A stretch of 64,000 nt of DNA, from NCBI RefSeq assembly GCF_900109115.1, contig NZ_FNYV01000001.1, positions 124,001 to 188,000 of the forward strand, in the 5' to 3' direction. This document shows positions 1-8,005 of the stretch, piece by piece; positions within the stretch are counted from its first letter, which is position 1, and every line of letters starts with the position of its first letter. The position numbers and the translations under genes were made by a program. This stretch comes from Micromonospora phaseoli. Its GTDB lineage: Bacteria > Actinomycetota > Actinomycetes > Mycobacteriales > Micromonosporaceae. Under the pieces are notes generated by a model that worked only from the letters and a program-made list of their open reading frames with translations, ran no database searches and had not been told where the DNA came from.

Positions 1-203
<203 letters not shown>

Positions 204-418
204 TCGCCCGCGCCTTTCCCGAGTTTGCGGCCGACGTCTGCCGGGCCTCCCGGCGAACGGTGGCGACAACATCGACCGGCGGCGGCGGCGCGGTACGGTG
301 CCACCTGTGCTTTGGTGGACCTATCCGCTGAACGACCGTTCGGGGTAGGTTTTCTGGCACAAACATGTTTCCGGCGTGCGGTCGGCGCATGCCGTAGTCC
401 CCCAGGGAGGTCAGCGCG

Positions 419-1516
419 ATGAGCGGTGGTGACAAGATCGACTTCGAGATCCGTCCGAACCCCGCGCCGGTATCCGCCACCGACCGGGCTGCGCTGCTGG
501 CCAACCCCGGGTTCGGCCGGGTCTTCACCGACCACATGGTCACCATCCGCTACGCCGAGGGCAAGGGCTGGTACGACGCCCGTGTCGAGGCGCGCGGGCC
601 CATCCCGATGGATCCCGCCAGTGCGGTGCTGCACTACGCGCAGGAGATCTTCGAGGGGATGAAGGCGTACCGCACGGCAGGCGGCGGGGTGACGATGTTC
701 CGCCCGTACGCCAACGCGGCCCGGTTCAACACCTCGGCCGCCCGGATGGCCATGCCGTCGCTGCCCGAGGAGACCTTCGTCGACTCGCTGCACCGGCTGA
801 TCGAGATCGACCGGGAGTGGATCCCCGACGGTGCGGACGGCAGCCTCTACCTGCGACCGTTCATGTTTGCCAGCGAGGTCTTCCTCGGTGTCCGTCCGGC
901 CAACGAGTACCTCTACTCGGTGATCGCGTCGCCGGTCGGCGCCTACTTCTCCGGTGGGGTCAAGCCGGTGACGGTCTGGGTCTCACCCGACTACACCCGG
1001 GCGGCGCCCGGCGGCACCGGTGCGGCCAAGTGTGGCGGCAACTATGCCGCCTCGTTGGCCGCCCAGGCCGAAGCCTTCGAGCACGGCTGTGAGCAGGTGG
1101 TCTTCCTGGACGCCGTCGAGCGCCGGTACGTCGACGAGTTGGGCGGCATGAACGTCTTCTTCGTCTACGACGACGGTTCGATCGCCACGCCGCCGCTGAC
1201 CGGCACGATCCTGCCCGGTATCACCCGGGAGTCGGTGCTCACGCTGGCGTCGGCGGCCGGTCACCGGGTCGAGGAGCGGCCGGTGGCCTTCGACGAGTGG
1301 CAGGCGGACGCCGCCAGCGGCCGGCTGCGTGAGGTCTTCGCCTGCGGCACCGCGGCGGTGATCACCCCGATCGGGCGGGTTCGCTTCCCCGACGGGGAGT
1401 TCGCCGTCGCCGGCGGTGAGCCCGGCACGGTGACGATGGCGCTGCGCCAGCGGCTGGTGGATCTCCAGCGCGGCAAGGCCGCCGACCCACACAACTGGGT
1501 CCACCACGTGCTCTGA
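419..1516 (+). CDS. ilvE: branched-chain amino acid aminotransferase
   Basis: PLP-dependent transaminase catalysing the last step of leucine, isoleucine and valine synthesis (2-oxo acid plus glutamate). The 365 residues match the usual length of the actinobacterial IlvE/BCAT form. Motifs seen are [15 protein letters not shown] near residue 71, a [15 protein letters not shown] segment whose Lys204 should carry PLP, and a glycine-rich [13 protein letters not shown] loop that grips the cofactor phosphate. ATG 419 is preceded by GGGAGG at 405-410. The 215 bp upstream contain a short hairpin (CGGCGTGCG against CGCATGCCG, about 374-396) just before the ribosome site; I see no convincing leader peptide with branched-chain codons there. 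A 60-bp repeat follows the stop codon. Confidence 0.95.
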   Translation: MSGGDKIDFEIRPNPAPVSATDRAALLANPGFGRVFTDHMVTIRYAEGKGWYDARVEARGPIPMDPASAVLHYAQEIFEGMKAYRTAGGGVTMFRPYANAARFNTSAARMAMPSLPEETFVDSLHRLIEIDREWIPDGADGSLYLRPFMFASEVFLGVRPANEYLYSVIASPVGAYFSGGVKPVTVWVSPDYTRAAPGGTGAAKCGGNYAASLAAQAEAFEHGCEQVVFLDAVERRYVDELGGMNVFFVYDDGSIATPPLTGTILPGITRESVLTLASAAGHRVEERPVAFDEWQADAASGRLREVFACGTAAVITPIGRVRFPDGEFAVAGGEPGTVTMALRQRLVDLQRGKAADPHNWVHHVL

Positions 1517-1520
1517 GATG

Positions 1521-1580
1521 TAAGGAGGGGGCCCTTCTTAACGCCTGCGGTAGAGGAGGGGCCCCTTCTTAACGCCTCGC
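1521..1580 (+). repeat. dimeric 30-bp GGGGCCCC repeat, copy 1
   Basis: Two head-to-tail 30-bp units (1521-1550 and 1551-1580). Each has AAGGAGGGG(C)CCCTTCTTAAC followed by GCCTGCGG or GCCTCGC. The GGGGCCCC core is self-complementary and the two units can also pair with each other into a long hairpin, so the element could act as a bidirectional transcription terminator between convergent ilvE and the phosphatase gene. It starts 4 bp after the ilvE stop. Similar elements occur at 37599, 42009 and 57675 (inverted). Confidence 0.85.
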
Positions 1581-1608
1581 GACGCGGCAAGACGGCCGCG
1601 ACGCGGCG

Positions 1609-2358
1609 CTAGGCGAGCAGGTTGGTACGCAGGGCGGCGAGCTGGTCGCCGGTGACCCCGGCCTGGCGCAGGTAGTCGTCCACGGAGCCGTGGCCCTCGC
1701 GGATCTCGGCCAGGAACAGCAGCATCGCCTCGGCCGGCGAGGAGAGGAACGGTGTCGGCAGCGGCGCCGAGTCGGGGAAGGTCGCGGCGACCCAGGCACT
1801 GAACCGCTGCGACGCCTCGGTGCTCAGCGAGTAGTCCGCCGCGATCTCGGCGTCGTCCACACCTAGGACGGCGAGGGTCAGGCCGCAGACGATGCCGGTG
1901 CGGTCCTTGCCCGCCACGCAGTGCACCACCACCGGCGCGTTGGCACCCTCGGCGATCAGGCCGATCGCCTCGGCGAGCCCGGCGGTGCCGGTGCGGGCCA
2001 GGTCGGCGTACCGGTCGGCCAGGTAGCGGGCCAGGTCGCCGCCGGGCTGGTACGGCTGCTCCTCCCACTCCGCGTGGTCGGGGTGGATGTGCCGGTAGGT
2101 GAGCCCGTCGAAGTCGGGCACCCGGCCGTCGCGCTCGACCTCGTGCGGGCGGCGCAGGTCGATGACGGTTCGCACGCCGAGCGCCGCGAAGGCGTCCCGG
2201 TCGGCGTCGCCGATGCGGTGCAGCGAGTCGGAGCGGTAGAGCCGGCCGGTGCGTACGGTGCGGCCGTCCTGGCCGTGGTAGCCGCCCACGTCCCGGAAGT
2301 TGAAGGCGGCGGTGAACGGGATTCTGCGGTTGACCTCGATGGAGTCCACCCCTGACAC
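1609..2358 (-). CDS. tyrosine-protein phosphatase (Y_phosphatase3 type)
   Basis: Predicted cytoplasmic protein phosphatase of 249 residues. The N-terminal NFRDVGGY motif (about 20-27) and the P-loop HCVAGKDRTG (residues 146-155, Cys147 nucleophile and Arg153 in C-x5-R spacing) are those of the Y_phosphatase3 family that includes mycobacterial PtpB and many actinobacterial paralogues acting on phosphotyrosine or phosphoinositide. No signal peptide is visible. The start used is GTG 2358; an alternative GTG lies three codons in and neither has a strong ribosome site. The gene is convergent with ilvE, and the repeat at 1521-1580 lies between the two. The substrate is unknown. Confidence 0.85.
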   Translation of the reverse strand: MSGVDSIEVNRRIPFTAAFNFRDVGGYHGQDGRTVRTGRLYRSDSLHRIGDADRDAFAALGVRTVIDLRRPHEVERDGRVPDFDGLTYRHIHPDHAEWEEQPYQPGGDLARYLADRYADLARTGTAGLAEAIGLIAEGANAPVVVHCVAGKDRTGIVCGLTLAVLGVDDAEIAADYSLSTEASQRFSAWVAATFPDSAPLPTPFLSSPAEAMLLFLAEIREGHGSVDDYLRQAGVTGDQLAALRTNLLA

Positions 2359-2362
2359 GGTA

Positions 2363-2394
2363 AACGGCCGGTGGGGCGCTGCCCACCGGCCGTT
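2363..2394 (-). terminator. hairpin after the PRC-barrel gene
   Basis: Perfect 13-bp stem (AACGGCCGGTGGG at 2363-2375 against its complement at 2382-2394) with a 6-base loop, placed between the stop of the PRC-barrel gene and the start of the phosphatase on the same strand. There is only a short T run, as is common for terminators in high-GC actinobacteria. Confidence 0.7.
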
Positions 2395-2424
2395 GTGCCG
2401 CGGTCCGTGCCGCGACGGCGACCG

Positions 2425-2886
2425 TTACCGGAGCCCGCCGCCGGGCGGGGTCGCGGAGTACGTGTCGTCGTAGTAGCCGCCGAGCTTGTCCCGGTACGCC
2501 GGGTCGGTGGCCGTCTCGTCGTACTCCGGCGCCGCCTTGATCTGGTCCTTGTTGCGGTCGACGTAGACCTTCTGCTCCTCGTGGTCGACGTGGTTGACGG
2601 TCCCGGCCGGGAGCATGACCTTCTTGCCGAAGATCCACGGCCCGGTGTCGACAACCAGGTAGCTGGCGTTGACCTCGGAGCTGTCACTGTCGATCTTGCC
2701 GATCGAGCCGTCGCTGGCCTCGACCTTGTAGCCGACCAGGTTGGCACCGGCGACCCCGGCGTCGTCCCGGTAGCTCCAGGCGTCGAAGGCGCCGGCGGGG
2801 GTGCCGCCGGCGACGACGCTCTGGTCGACGGCGCGCAGCTGCGGGTCCGGCGTGGCGTTCGTGGTGTTCGGGTCGAGCCTGTCCAT
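2425..2886 (-). CDS. PRC-barrel domain protein
   Basis: Small acidic cytoplasmic protein of 153 residues. A PRC-barrel fold is visible from about residue 48 to 110 (GYKVEASDGSIGKID, then SYLVVDTGPWIFGKKVMLPAG), followed by a hydrophilic tail rich in Asp, Tyr and Gly. Family members are found in photosynthetic reaction centre H subunits and RimM, and as stand-alone stress-related proteins in actinobacteria. The role here cannot be told from sequence. ATG 2886 has AGGAG eight bases upstream. It is divergent from the cimA leader, with about 190 bp between its start and the leader peptide. Confidence 0.8.
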   Translation of the reverse strand: MDRLDPNTTNATPDPQLRAVDQSVVAGGTPAGAFDAWSYRDDAGVAGANLVGYKVEASDGSIGKIDSDSSEVNASYLVVDTGPWIFGKKVMLPAGTVNHVDHEEQKVYVDRNKDQIKAAPEYDETATDPAYRDKLGGYYDDTYSATPPGGGLR

Positions 2887-3062
2887 GGGATGTCTCCTGC
2901 CCCGGCCGTGGTGGGCCGTCTCGGAGGAACGTGTTTCGTTGTCCCGAAAACTCCTACCCCCAGCGAAGCGCCCTACACACAACCCAGGGAAGCCGTAACC
3001 ACGCGGACCCCACGGCCGTCCCGGAATGTGGATTCTGCCTCCCAATACCTGCCGGAGGGTGG
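2887..3062. other. intergenic region between divergent PRC-barrel and cimA transcripts
   Basis: About 175 bp without a gene. On the minus strand GTTGTG (2983-2978) and GGGTAG (2959-2954) have 18 bases between them. They loosely resemble an actinobacterial SigB-type promoter for the PRC-barrel gene, but the match is weak. On the plus strand it ends at the -10 element of the cimA leader. Confidence 0.3.
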
Positions 3063-3068
3063 CAGAGT
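3063..3068 (+). promoter_or_regulatory. -10 element for a leaderless cimA leader transcript
   Basis: CAGAGT lies seven bases before the GTG of the leader peptide at 3076. This is the same geometry as the leaderless starts seen at several other genes here (for example CAGGAT before ftsY). It implies that the RNA begins at the first codon of the leader peptide. No clear -35 is visible. Confidence 0.45.
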
Positions 3069-3075
3069 ACCGAGC

Positions 3076-3108
3076 GTGACCAGCACCGCCCGCATTATTG
3101 GCAACTAG
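3076..3108 (+). CDS. leader peptide with tandem rare Ile codons
   Basis: Ten-codon reading frame GTG ... TAG encoding MTSTARIIGN. The two isoleucines are consecutive ATT codons, while the following cimA gene writes isoleucine almost only as ATC. It lies directly upstream of a terminator-like hairpin and of the gene that opens the threonine-independent isoleucine route. This is the arrangement expected of a transcription attenuation leader in which ribosomes sense charged tRNA-Ile. It has no Shine-Dalgarno sequence and fits a leaderless transcript starting at the GTG. The peptide itself probably has no function. Confidence 0.65.
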   Translation: MTSTARIIGN

Positions 3109-3167
3109 CGCGCCGGCTTTCCCTCCGCCGAGCGCGCAGACCTCCCGCATCCGCGGGGGGTCTTTTT
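3109..3167 (+). promoter_or_regulatory. candidate isoleucine attenuator of cimA
   Basis: After the leader stop codon there are two adjacent hairpins. The first pairs GCGCGCCGGC (3109-3118) with GCCGAGCGCGC (3127-3137). The second is an 11-bp stem (3138-3148 with 3153-3163) ending in TTTTT at 3163-3167, a text-book intrinsic terminator placed 35 bp before the cimA start. CCCTCCGC at 3121-3128 can also pair with the terminator 3' arm, so alternative folds exist. A ribosome stalled on the ATT codons would be expected to change which fold forms. The exact antiterminator is not certain from reading alone. Confidence 0.6.
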
Positions 3168-3201
3168 GTTGCGCTGGCCGGTGCCTGACGAAGGGATCAC
3201 C

Positions 3202-4794
3202 ATGACGTTCCAGGTCTACGACACGACCCTGCGCGACGGCGCCCAGCGCGAGGGGCTCAGCTACTCGGTGGTCGACAAGCTCGCCGTGGCGCGGCTGCTC
3301 GACGAGTTCGGCGTCGGTTTCATCGAGGGCGGGTGGCCGGGCGCGGTGCCCAAGGACACCGAGTTCTTCCGCCGGGCGCGTACCGAACTCGATCTCAAGC
3401 ACGCGGTGCTGGTCGCCTTCGGCGCCACCCGCCGGGCCGGCGCGGTCGCCGCCGACGACCCGCAGGTGCGCGGCCTGCTCGACGCGCAGACCCCGGCGAT
3501 CGCCCTGGTGGCCAAGGCCGACCTGCGCCACGTCGAGCGGGCGTTGCGGACCACCGCCAAGGAGAACCTGGCGATGATCCACGACACGGTGACCCACCTG
3601 GTGGCCGAGGGACGGCGGGTCTTCGTCGACGGCGAGCACACCTTCGACGGCTACCGCCACGACCCGGGGTACACCGCGTCGGTGGTGGAGACCGCGCTGG
3701 CGGCCGGTGCCGAACGGTTCGTCCTCTGCGACACCAACGGTGGCATGCTGCCGTCCCAGGTGACCCGGGCGATCGTGGACCTTACCGACCGGATCGGCGT
3801 CGCGCCCGAGCTGCTCGGTATGCACGCCCAGAACGACACCGCCTGCGCGGTGGCCAACACCATCGCCGCCGTCGAGGCCGGCGTCCGGCACGTGCAGGGC
3901 ACCGCCAACGGGTACGGCGAGCGGCCCGGCAACGCCGACCTCTTCGCCATCGTGGCGAACCTCCAGCTCAAGCTCGGGCTGCCGGTCCTACCGGAGGGCT
4001 GCCTGGAGCAGATGGTGCGGGTCTCCCACGCCATCGCCGAGATCGCCAACATCGCCCCCGACACCCACCAGGCGTACGCCGGGGCCGCCGCCTTCGCCCA
4101 CAAGGCGGGGCTGCACGCGAGTGCGATCAAGGTGGATCCGCTGCTCTACAACCACATCGAACCCGAGGTGGTGGGCAACGACATGCGGATCCTGGTCACC
4201 GAGATGGCCGGCCGGGCCAGCATCGAGCTGAAGAGTCGTGAGCTCGGGCTGGACCTGGCCGGCCATCCGGAGACGCTGTCCCGGGTCACCAACCGGGTCA
4301 AGGAGCTGGAGGCCGGCGGCTGGTCGTTCGAGGCGGCGGACGCCTCGTTCGAGCTGCTGGTTCGCGGTGAGTTGCCGGACGCCGCGCCGGTGCGGCCGTT
4401 CGCGCTGGAGTCGTACCGGGTGCTGGTCGAGCACCGCGAGGACGGTGCGGTGGTCTCCGAGGCCACCGTCAAGATCCGGGTACGCGGCGAACGGCTGATC
4501 GCCACCGCGGAGGGCAACGGGCCGGTCAACGCGCTGGACGAGGCGCTGCGGGTCGGCCTCGGCCGGCACTATCCGGAGCTGCGCGACTTCGAGCTGGCCG
4601 ACTACAAGGTGCGGATCCTGGAGGGCAGCCACGGCACCGGCGCGGTGACCCGGGTGCTGGTCGAGACGGCCGACGGCCGGGGTGGTGGCTGGACCACGGT
4701 CGGCGTGCACCCCAACGTGGTGGAGGCGAGCTGGCACGCGCTGGTCGACGCGCTCACCTTCGGCCTCGATCGGGGACTTCGACACCGGGTCTAA
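3202..4794 (+). CDS. cimA: (R)-citramalate synthase
   Basis: Condenses pyruvate and acetyl-CoA to citramalate, the first step of the threonine-independent route to 2-oxobutyrate and isoleucine. The 530 residues carry the LeuA/CimA TIM barrel with DTTLRDGAQREG at 7-18, a GMHAQNDTACAVANT metal and catalytic strand, and NGYGERPGNADL near 236. A C-terminal regulatory domain follows (from about 390) of the type that binds isoleucine or leucine. The form FIEGGWPG fits the long CimA subfamily rather than LeuA. ATG 3202 has AAGGG upstream; longer in-frame starts would run through the terminator. The end of the gene lies in a 23-bp duplication shared with the convergent neighbour. Confidence 0.9.
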   Translation: MTFQVYDTTLRDGAQREGLSYSVVDKLAVARLLDEFGVGFIEGGWPGAVPKDTEFFRRARTELDLKHAVLVAFGATRRAGAVAADDPQVRGLLDAQTPAIALVAKADLRHVERALRTTAKENLAMIHDTVTHLVAEGRRVFVDGEHTFDGYRHDPGYTASVVETALAAGAERFVLCDTNGGMLPSQVTRAIVDLTDRIGVAPELLGMHAQNDTACAVANTIAAVEAGVRHVQGTANGYGERPGNADLFAIVANLQLKLGLPVLPEGCLEQMVRVSHAIAEIANIAPDTHQAYAGAAAFAHKAGLHASAIKVDPLLYNHIEPEVVGNDMRILVTEMAGRASIELKSRELGLDLAGHPETLSRVTNRVKELEAGGWSFEAADASFELLVRGELPDAAPVRPFALESYRVLVEHREDGAVVSEATVKIRVRGERLIATAEGNGPVNALDEALRVGLGRHYPELRDFELADYKVRILEGSHGTGAVTRVLVETADGRGGGWTTVGVHPNVVEASWHALVDALTFGLDRGLRHRV

Positions 4795-4818
4795 CCGGGG
4801 ACTTCGACACCGGGTCTA
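4771..4818. repeat. 23-bp tandem duplication over two stop codons
   Basis: CGGGGACTTCGACACCGGGT plus CTA occurs at 4771-4793 and again at 4796-4818 with two bases between (25-bp period). The first copy supplies the TAA of cimA and the second supplies, on the minus strand, the TAG of the convergent gene. Confidence 0.9.
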
Positions 4819-5841
4819 GGAAAGGGCCGGTAGCCGCAGTTCGGCGAGGACCATGCGGTGGTCGCTGCCGGGTAGCGGGTGCACGGCCACGGCGCGTACC
4901 GCGACGCGGCGGTCGACCAGCACGTGGTCGATCACCACGGGCGGGATCGGATCACCGTCGTACGGCCCCCAGGTGCCGGTGAGCCCGGCGCCGACCGAGG
5001 CGGCGGCGTCGGTGTAGCCGGTGTCGATCAGGGCACGCAGCGGGCCGTGGTCGAGGGTGGCGTTGAAATCGCCGGCGAGGATGCTCAGCCCTCCGTCGGG
5101 CGTGGCGCCCGGTTGGGCCGCCAGGTCGGCGCGCCACCACTTGACCTGGTCCACCGCGTACGGGGCTGCCGGGTGCGCCGATTCGACGCGGACCGAGGGC
5201 GCACCCGGCACCGCCACGGTCGCGTACGCCTGGGTGAAGCTCCAGCCGCCGCGTAGCTGCCGGATGCCGCCGTCGCTGATCGGGTGACGGGAGTAGAGCC
5301 CGGAGCCGGGGGTGCCGACGACCGGATTGAGCTGCCGGTACGGCATCAGCCCGGCGAGCCCGAGCCGATCCAGCTCGGCCTCGGCGGCGGGGGTGAACTC
5401 CTGCACCACCAGCACGTCGACCTGCTCGGTGCGGACCAGATCGACCACTACCCGTGGGTCGGCGGCACCGGCGAGCAGGTTGGCGGTGAGCACCCGTACC
5501 GCCGGGCCGGCGGCGGGTGGCTGCGGTGCGGGCAGTGCGCGGGGAGCCACCACCGCGAGCAGGGCCACCGTGGTCACCGCCGCGACGATCGCCGGCCGGT
5601 GGCGTCGCAGGGCGAGCGCGAGCAGCAGCGGTGCCAGGCTGCCCAGCGCCGCGTACGGAGTGAACGCCAGCGCCTGCACCAGGGGTCCCCGGTCCAGGCC
5701 CGTCAGTCGGGCCACCGCCCACCCGGCGCCCGGTGCGACGGCGAGCCAGCAGAGCGCCGTGCGTACCGGCAGCTGGAGGGACCGGCGAATGCCTGACTGG
5801 TGCCCGCCGACAGGTCCGGCGTCATCGGTGGTGATCTCCAC
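4816..5841 (-). CDS. membrane-anchored endonuclease/exonuclease/phosphatase family protein
   Basis: 341 residues. Three hydrophobic segments (about 27-45, 55-78 and 84-100) precede an EEP domain. Catalytic signatures are LTANLLAG (Asn121), VVQEF (Glu148), AGDFNATLDHG (Asp258 and Asn260), VIDHVLVD (Asp305-His306) and PGSDHRMV (Asp327-His328), the metal-dependent phosphodiesterase set of DNase I, sphingomyelinase and AP endonuclease relatives. The catalytic part probably lies outside the membrane, so a phospho-ester or lipid substrate is more likely than chromosomal DNA, but this is inference. GTG 5841 is preceded on its strand by TAACCT with six bases between, suggesting a leaderless mRNA. A paralogue with more membrane spans lies at 19449. 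Confidence 0.8.
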   Translation of the reverse strand: MEITTDDAGPVGGHQSGIRRSLQLPVRTALCWLAVAPGAGWAVARLTGLDRGPLVQALAFTPYAALGSLAPLLLALALRRHRPAIVAAVTTVALLAVVAPRALPAPQPPAAGPAVRVLTANLLAGAADPRVVVDLVRTEQVDVLVVQEFTPAAEAELDRLGLAGLMPYRQLNPVVGTPGSGLYSRHPISDGGIRQLRGGWSFTQAYATVAVPGAPSVRVESAHPAAPYAVDQVKWWRADLAAQPGATPDGGLSILAGDFNATLDHGPLRALIDTGYTDAAASVGAGLTGTWGPYDGDPIPPVVIDHVLVDRRVAVRAVAVHPLPGSDHRMVLAELRLPALS

Positions 5842-5847
5842 GAGAGC

Positions 5848-5853
5848 AGGTTA
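5848..5853 (-). promoter_or_regulatory. -10 element of a leaderless promoter (EEP gene)
   Basis: TAACCT on the minus strand ends six bases before the GTG start at 5841, so transcription would begin at the start codon itself. Confidence 0.5.
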
Positions 5854-6019
5854 GTGCGCCGGCCTGCCGGGGTGCCGGTCAGCGGTGGTGCGGCCGGTGT
5901 CGTCGGCTCACGGTTCGGGTGGATAATTGTCGAACGCCTTTCGTGAACAATTCTTCGGGTTCACTTATCCCATATTTCGTGGCGTTGATCCGACAGGTCC
6001 TCAAAAGGGTGATCGACTA

Positions 6020-6049
6020 TTGACCTGTGGCGTTTTTCGGTGCTACGTT
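6020..6049 (+). promoter_or_regulatory. housekeeping-type promoter of the secreted protein gene
   Basis: TTGACC (6020-6025) and TACGTT (6044-6049) with an 18-base spacer, preceded by TGC as an extended -10. This predicts a transcript starting near 6056 with an untranslated leader of about 195 bases. Confidence 0.55.
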
Positions 6050-6251
6050 CCAGCTGGTCGGGTGGCCGCCACCGGAGGCAGTATTACCAGCTCAAGGTGC
6101 AGGTTGGTCGCTGGGTGCAGCCGACTTCGGGTGTGCTCCAAAGTGAAATGAGTCGACAGTTCGTGCGCATTTTTTCCGACCACGTAAAGCAATTCCCGTC
6201 CCGCGTGTCGCGGGTCGGCCGTACCCCCACGGTCACCAAGGGAGACCTGTC

Positions 6252-6746
6252 ATGAGCAGATTTTTCCGACGTAAGGCGGCTGCGGTGGCAATCGCAGCTC
6301 TGGCACTGGCGCTGGCCGGCGGCGGGATCGCCGCCGCGAAGCCCACGGTCGACGCCGCCCAGCCCACCGCCCGCACCGCGCAGCAGCCGGCGGTCACCAC
6401 GGCATCGTTGAACAGCGCGAAGGCTGCCCTCGCCAAGGGCGACTCGATCGGCACCCAGGCCGTCGGCTTCTACGCCACGGTGGTCAACGCCAACGGCACC
6501 AAGGCCCGCGGTGCCGGGGTCGTCATCAAGTACGGCGTAGGGCAGTACGAGGTGCAGTTCGGCAGCAACGTCACGACCGGCGTCTACGTGGCGACGATCG
6601 GCGACGCGGGCTCGTGCTGCGTCCCGCCGGCCGGCGAGGTCTCGGTGGCCCCGCGCCTGCTCACCCCCAACGGGGTCTTCATCCAGACCCGCAACTCCGC
6701 GGGTGTCGCCGCCGACCGGCCCTTCCACCTCCTCGTGCACCGCTGA
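6252..6746 (+). CDS. small secreted protein of unknown function
   Basis: 164 residues. A Sec signal peptide is clear: RRK at the N-terminus, a hydrophobic core (about 9-27), and likely cleavage after IAAA near residue 28. The mature part is a low-complexity Ala/Thr linker followed by a beta-rich domain of about 90 residues (GFYATVVNANGTKARGAG, YEVQFGSNVTTGVYVATIG, NGVFIQTRNSAG) containing an adjacent Cys pair (SCCVPP). I recognise this as a recurring actinobacterial extracellular domain without an assigned function. ATG 6252 has GGGAG upstream. It is a single gene bounded by its own promoter and terminator. Confidence 0.75.
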   Translation: MSRFFRRKAAAVAIAALALALAGGGIAAAKPTVDAAQPTARTAQQPAVTTASLNSAKAALAKGDSIGTQAVGFYATVVNANGTKARGAGVVIKYGVGQYEVQFGSNVTTGVYVATIGDAGSCCVPPAGEVSVAPRLLTPNGVFIQTRNSAGVAADRPFHLLVHR

Positions 6747-6773
6747 TCCATCCACTGCTGATCCGTCCACTGC

Positions 6774-6804
6774 CGACGGCCCCCGTCACCGACGGGGGCC
6801 GTCG
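6774..6804 (+). terminator. terminator of the secreted protein gene
   Basis: 14-bp perfect stem (6774-6787 with 6791-6804) and a 3-base loop, 27 bp after the stop codon. Two near-identical 15-base blocks (CTGATCCATCCACTG and CTGATCCGTCCACTG) lie just before it. Confidence 0.75.
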
Positions 6805-6952
6805 CCGTCGCTTTAGGTCCCGGACTGCCGCCCTGCGCCCGTTCGCGCACTAAGCGGCGGTCCACGCGCTAACGCCGCCAGCGCGCTGTCTGGGCCGCCG
6901 AGGGACGGAAATTCCGACGTTTGTCCGACGGTCGCCTCGGGAAGCAAGCACC

Positions 6953-8005
6953 GTGACGGACATCTCGGACACCATGGCCAGCGTGCCCAGCCCGGTCGAT
7001 CCCGACGCGACCGCGGCCGAGCTGGACCAGACACTCTACGAGGTCAAACGCGTGATCGTCGGGCAGGATCGGCTCGTCGAACGCCTCCTCACCGCGCTGG
7101 TCGCCGACGGACACTGCCTGCTGGAGGGCGTACCCGGGGTGGCGAAGACCCTCGCCGCGCAGACCCTCGCGACGGTGGTCGGTGGCACCTTCTCCCGCAT
7201 CCAGTTCACCCCCGACCTCGTTCCCTCCGACATCGTCGGCACCCGGATCTACCGCGCGTCGAAGGAGAGCTTCGACGTGGAACTGGGCCCGATCATGGCG
7301 AACCTGGTACTGGCGGACGAGATCAACCGCGCACCGGCGAAGGTGCAGTCGGCGCTGCTGGAGGCGATGGCCGAGCGCCAGGTGTCGATCGGCGGGCGCA
7401 GTCACCGGGTACCGGAGCCGTTCCTCGTGCTGGCCACCCAGAACCCCATCGAGTCCGAGGGGGTCTACCAGCTGCCCGAGGCGCAACGGGACCGCTTCCT
7501 CATGAAGATCGTCGTCGGCTATCCGGGCGGCGACGACGAGCTGGCCATCCTCTACCGGATGAGCGCCGACCGTCCCACGGCGCACCGGGTGCTCGACCCG
7601 GAGCGGCTGCGCGAGCTGCAACGCCGGGCCAGGCAGGTCTTCGTCCACCACGCCATCGCCGAGTACGTGGTCCGGCTCATCCTCGCCACCCGCGAGCCGG
7701 GCCGGTTCGGAGTGCCGGAGATCGGGCCGCTGCTCGCCTACGGTGCCAGTCCGCGTGCCACCCTGGGCCTGGTCGCCGCCGCCCGCGCGCAGGCCCTGTT
7801 GCGGGGCCGGGAGTACGTCCTGCCCGACGACGTCCGGGAGCTGTCGGTGGACGTGCTGGCGCACCGGCTGGTGCTCTCCTTCGACGCGGTCGCCGACGGG
7901 GTGAGCGCCGAGTGGGTCGTCCAACGGCTGGTCGAGGCGGTTCCGCCGCCCCGGGTGGCGACGACCGGGCACGTCGGATACCCGACCGACCTGGTGGTCG
8001 CCTGA
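6953..8005 (+). CDS. MoxR-family AAA+ ATPase
   Basis: 350-residue cytoplasmic AAA+ chaperone-like ATPase. Walker A is GVPGVAKT (59-66), Walker B LVLADEINR (about 118-126), and sensor 1 is in VLATQNPIE; the ending has the MoxR lid domain. MoxR proteins work with DUF58 and von Willebrand A proteins to mature or regulate metal-binding or envelope complexes, and those partners follow directly. GTG 6953 is used; an ATG seven codons later is possible. The next gene starts within its stop codon (TGATG). About 150 bp upstream without a gene separate it from the terminator at 6804. Confidence 0.9.
   Translation: MTDISDTMASVPSPVDPDATAAELDQTLYEVKRVIVGQDRLVERLLTALVADGHCLLEGVPGVAKTLAAQTLATVVGGTFSRIQFTPDLVPSDIVGTRIYRASKESFDVELGPIMANLVLADEINRAPAKVQSALLEAMAERQVSIGGRSHRVPEPFLVLATQNPIESEGVYQLPEAQRDRFLMKIVVGYPGGDDELAILYRMSADRPTAHRVLDPERLRELQRRARQVFVHHAIAEYVVRLILATREPGRFGVPEIGPLLAYGASPRATLGLVAAARAQALLRGREYVLPDDVRELSVDVLAHRLVLSFDAVADGVSAEWVVQRLVEAVPPPRVATTGHVGYPTDLVVA

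Larger units (their letters stand above)
5842..6251. other. 410-bp gene-free region, long leader of the secreted protein gene
   Basis: No convincing gene. The stretch is visibly richer in A and T than its surroundings (for example CATATTTCGTGG, GCATTTTTTCC). It holds a promoter at 6020-6049 and then about 195 transcribed bases with small hairpins such as GGTGG-CCG-CCACC near 6063, ending in GGGAG before the ATG at 6252. I could not match the leader to a known riboswitch. Confidence 0.5.

Noticed and set aside
374..396. Attenuator or leader peptide before ilvE
   Set aside because: A short hairpin and a small frame with Trp-Trp exist, but there are no Leu/Ile/Val codon runs and no T tract.
1538..1608. 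C-terminal extension of a minus-strand frame ending in GVKKGPLL-type peptides, and similar ends near 57700
   Set aside because: These peptides are translations of the dimeric repeat element and not real protein ends.
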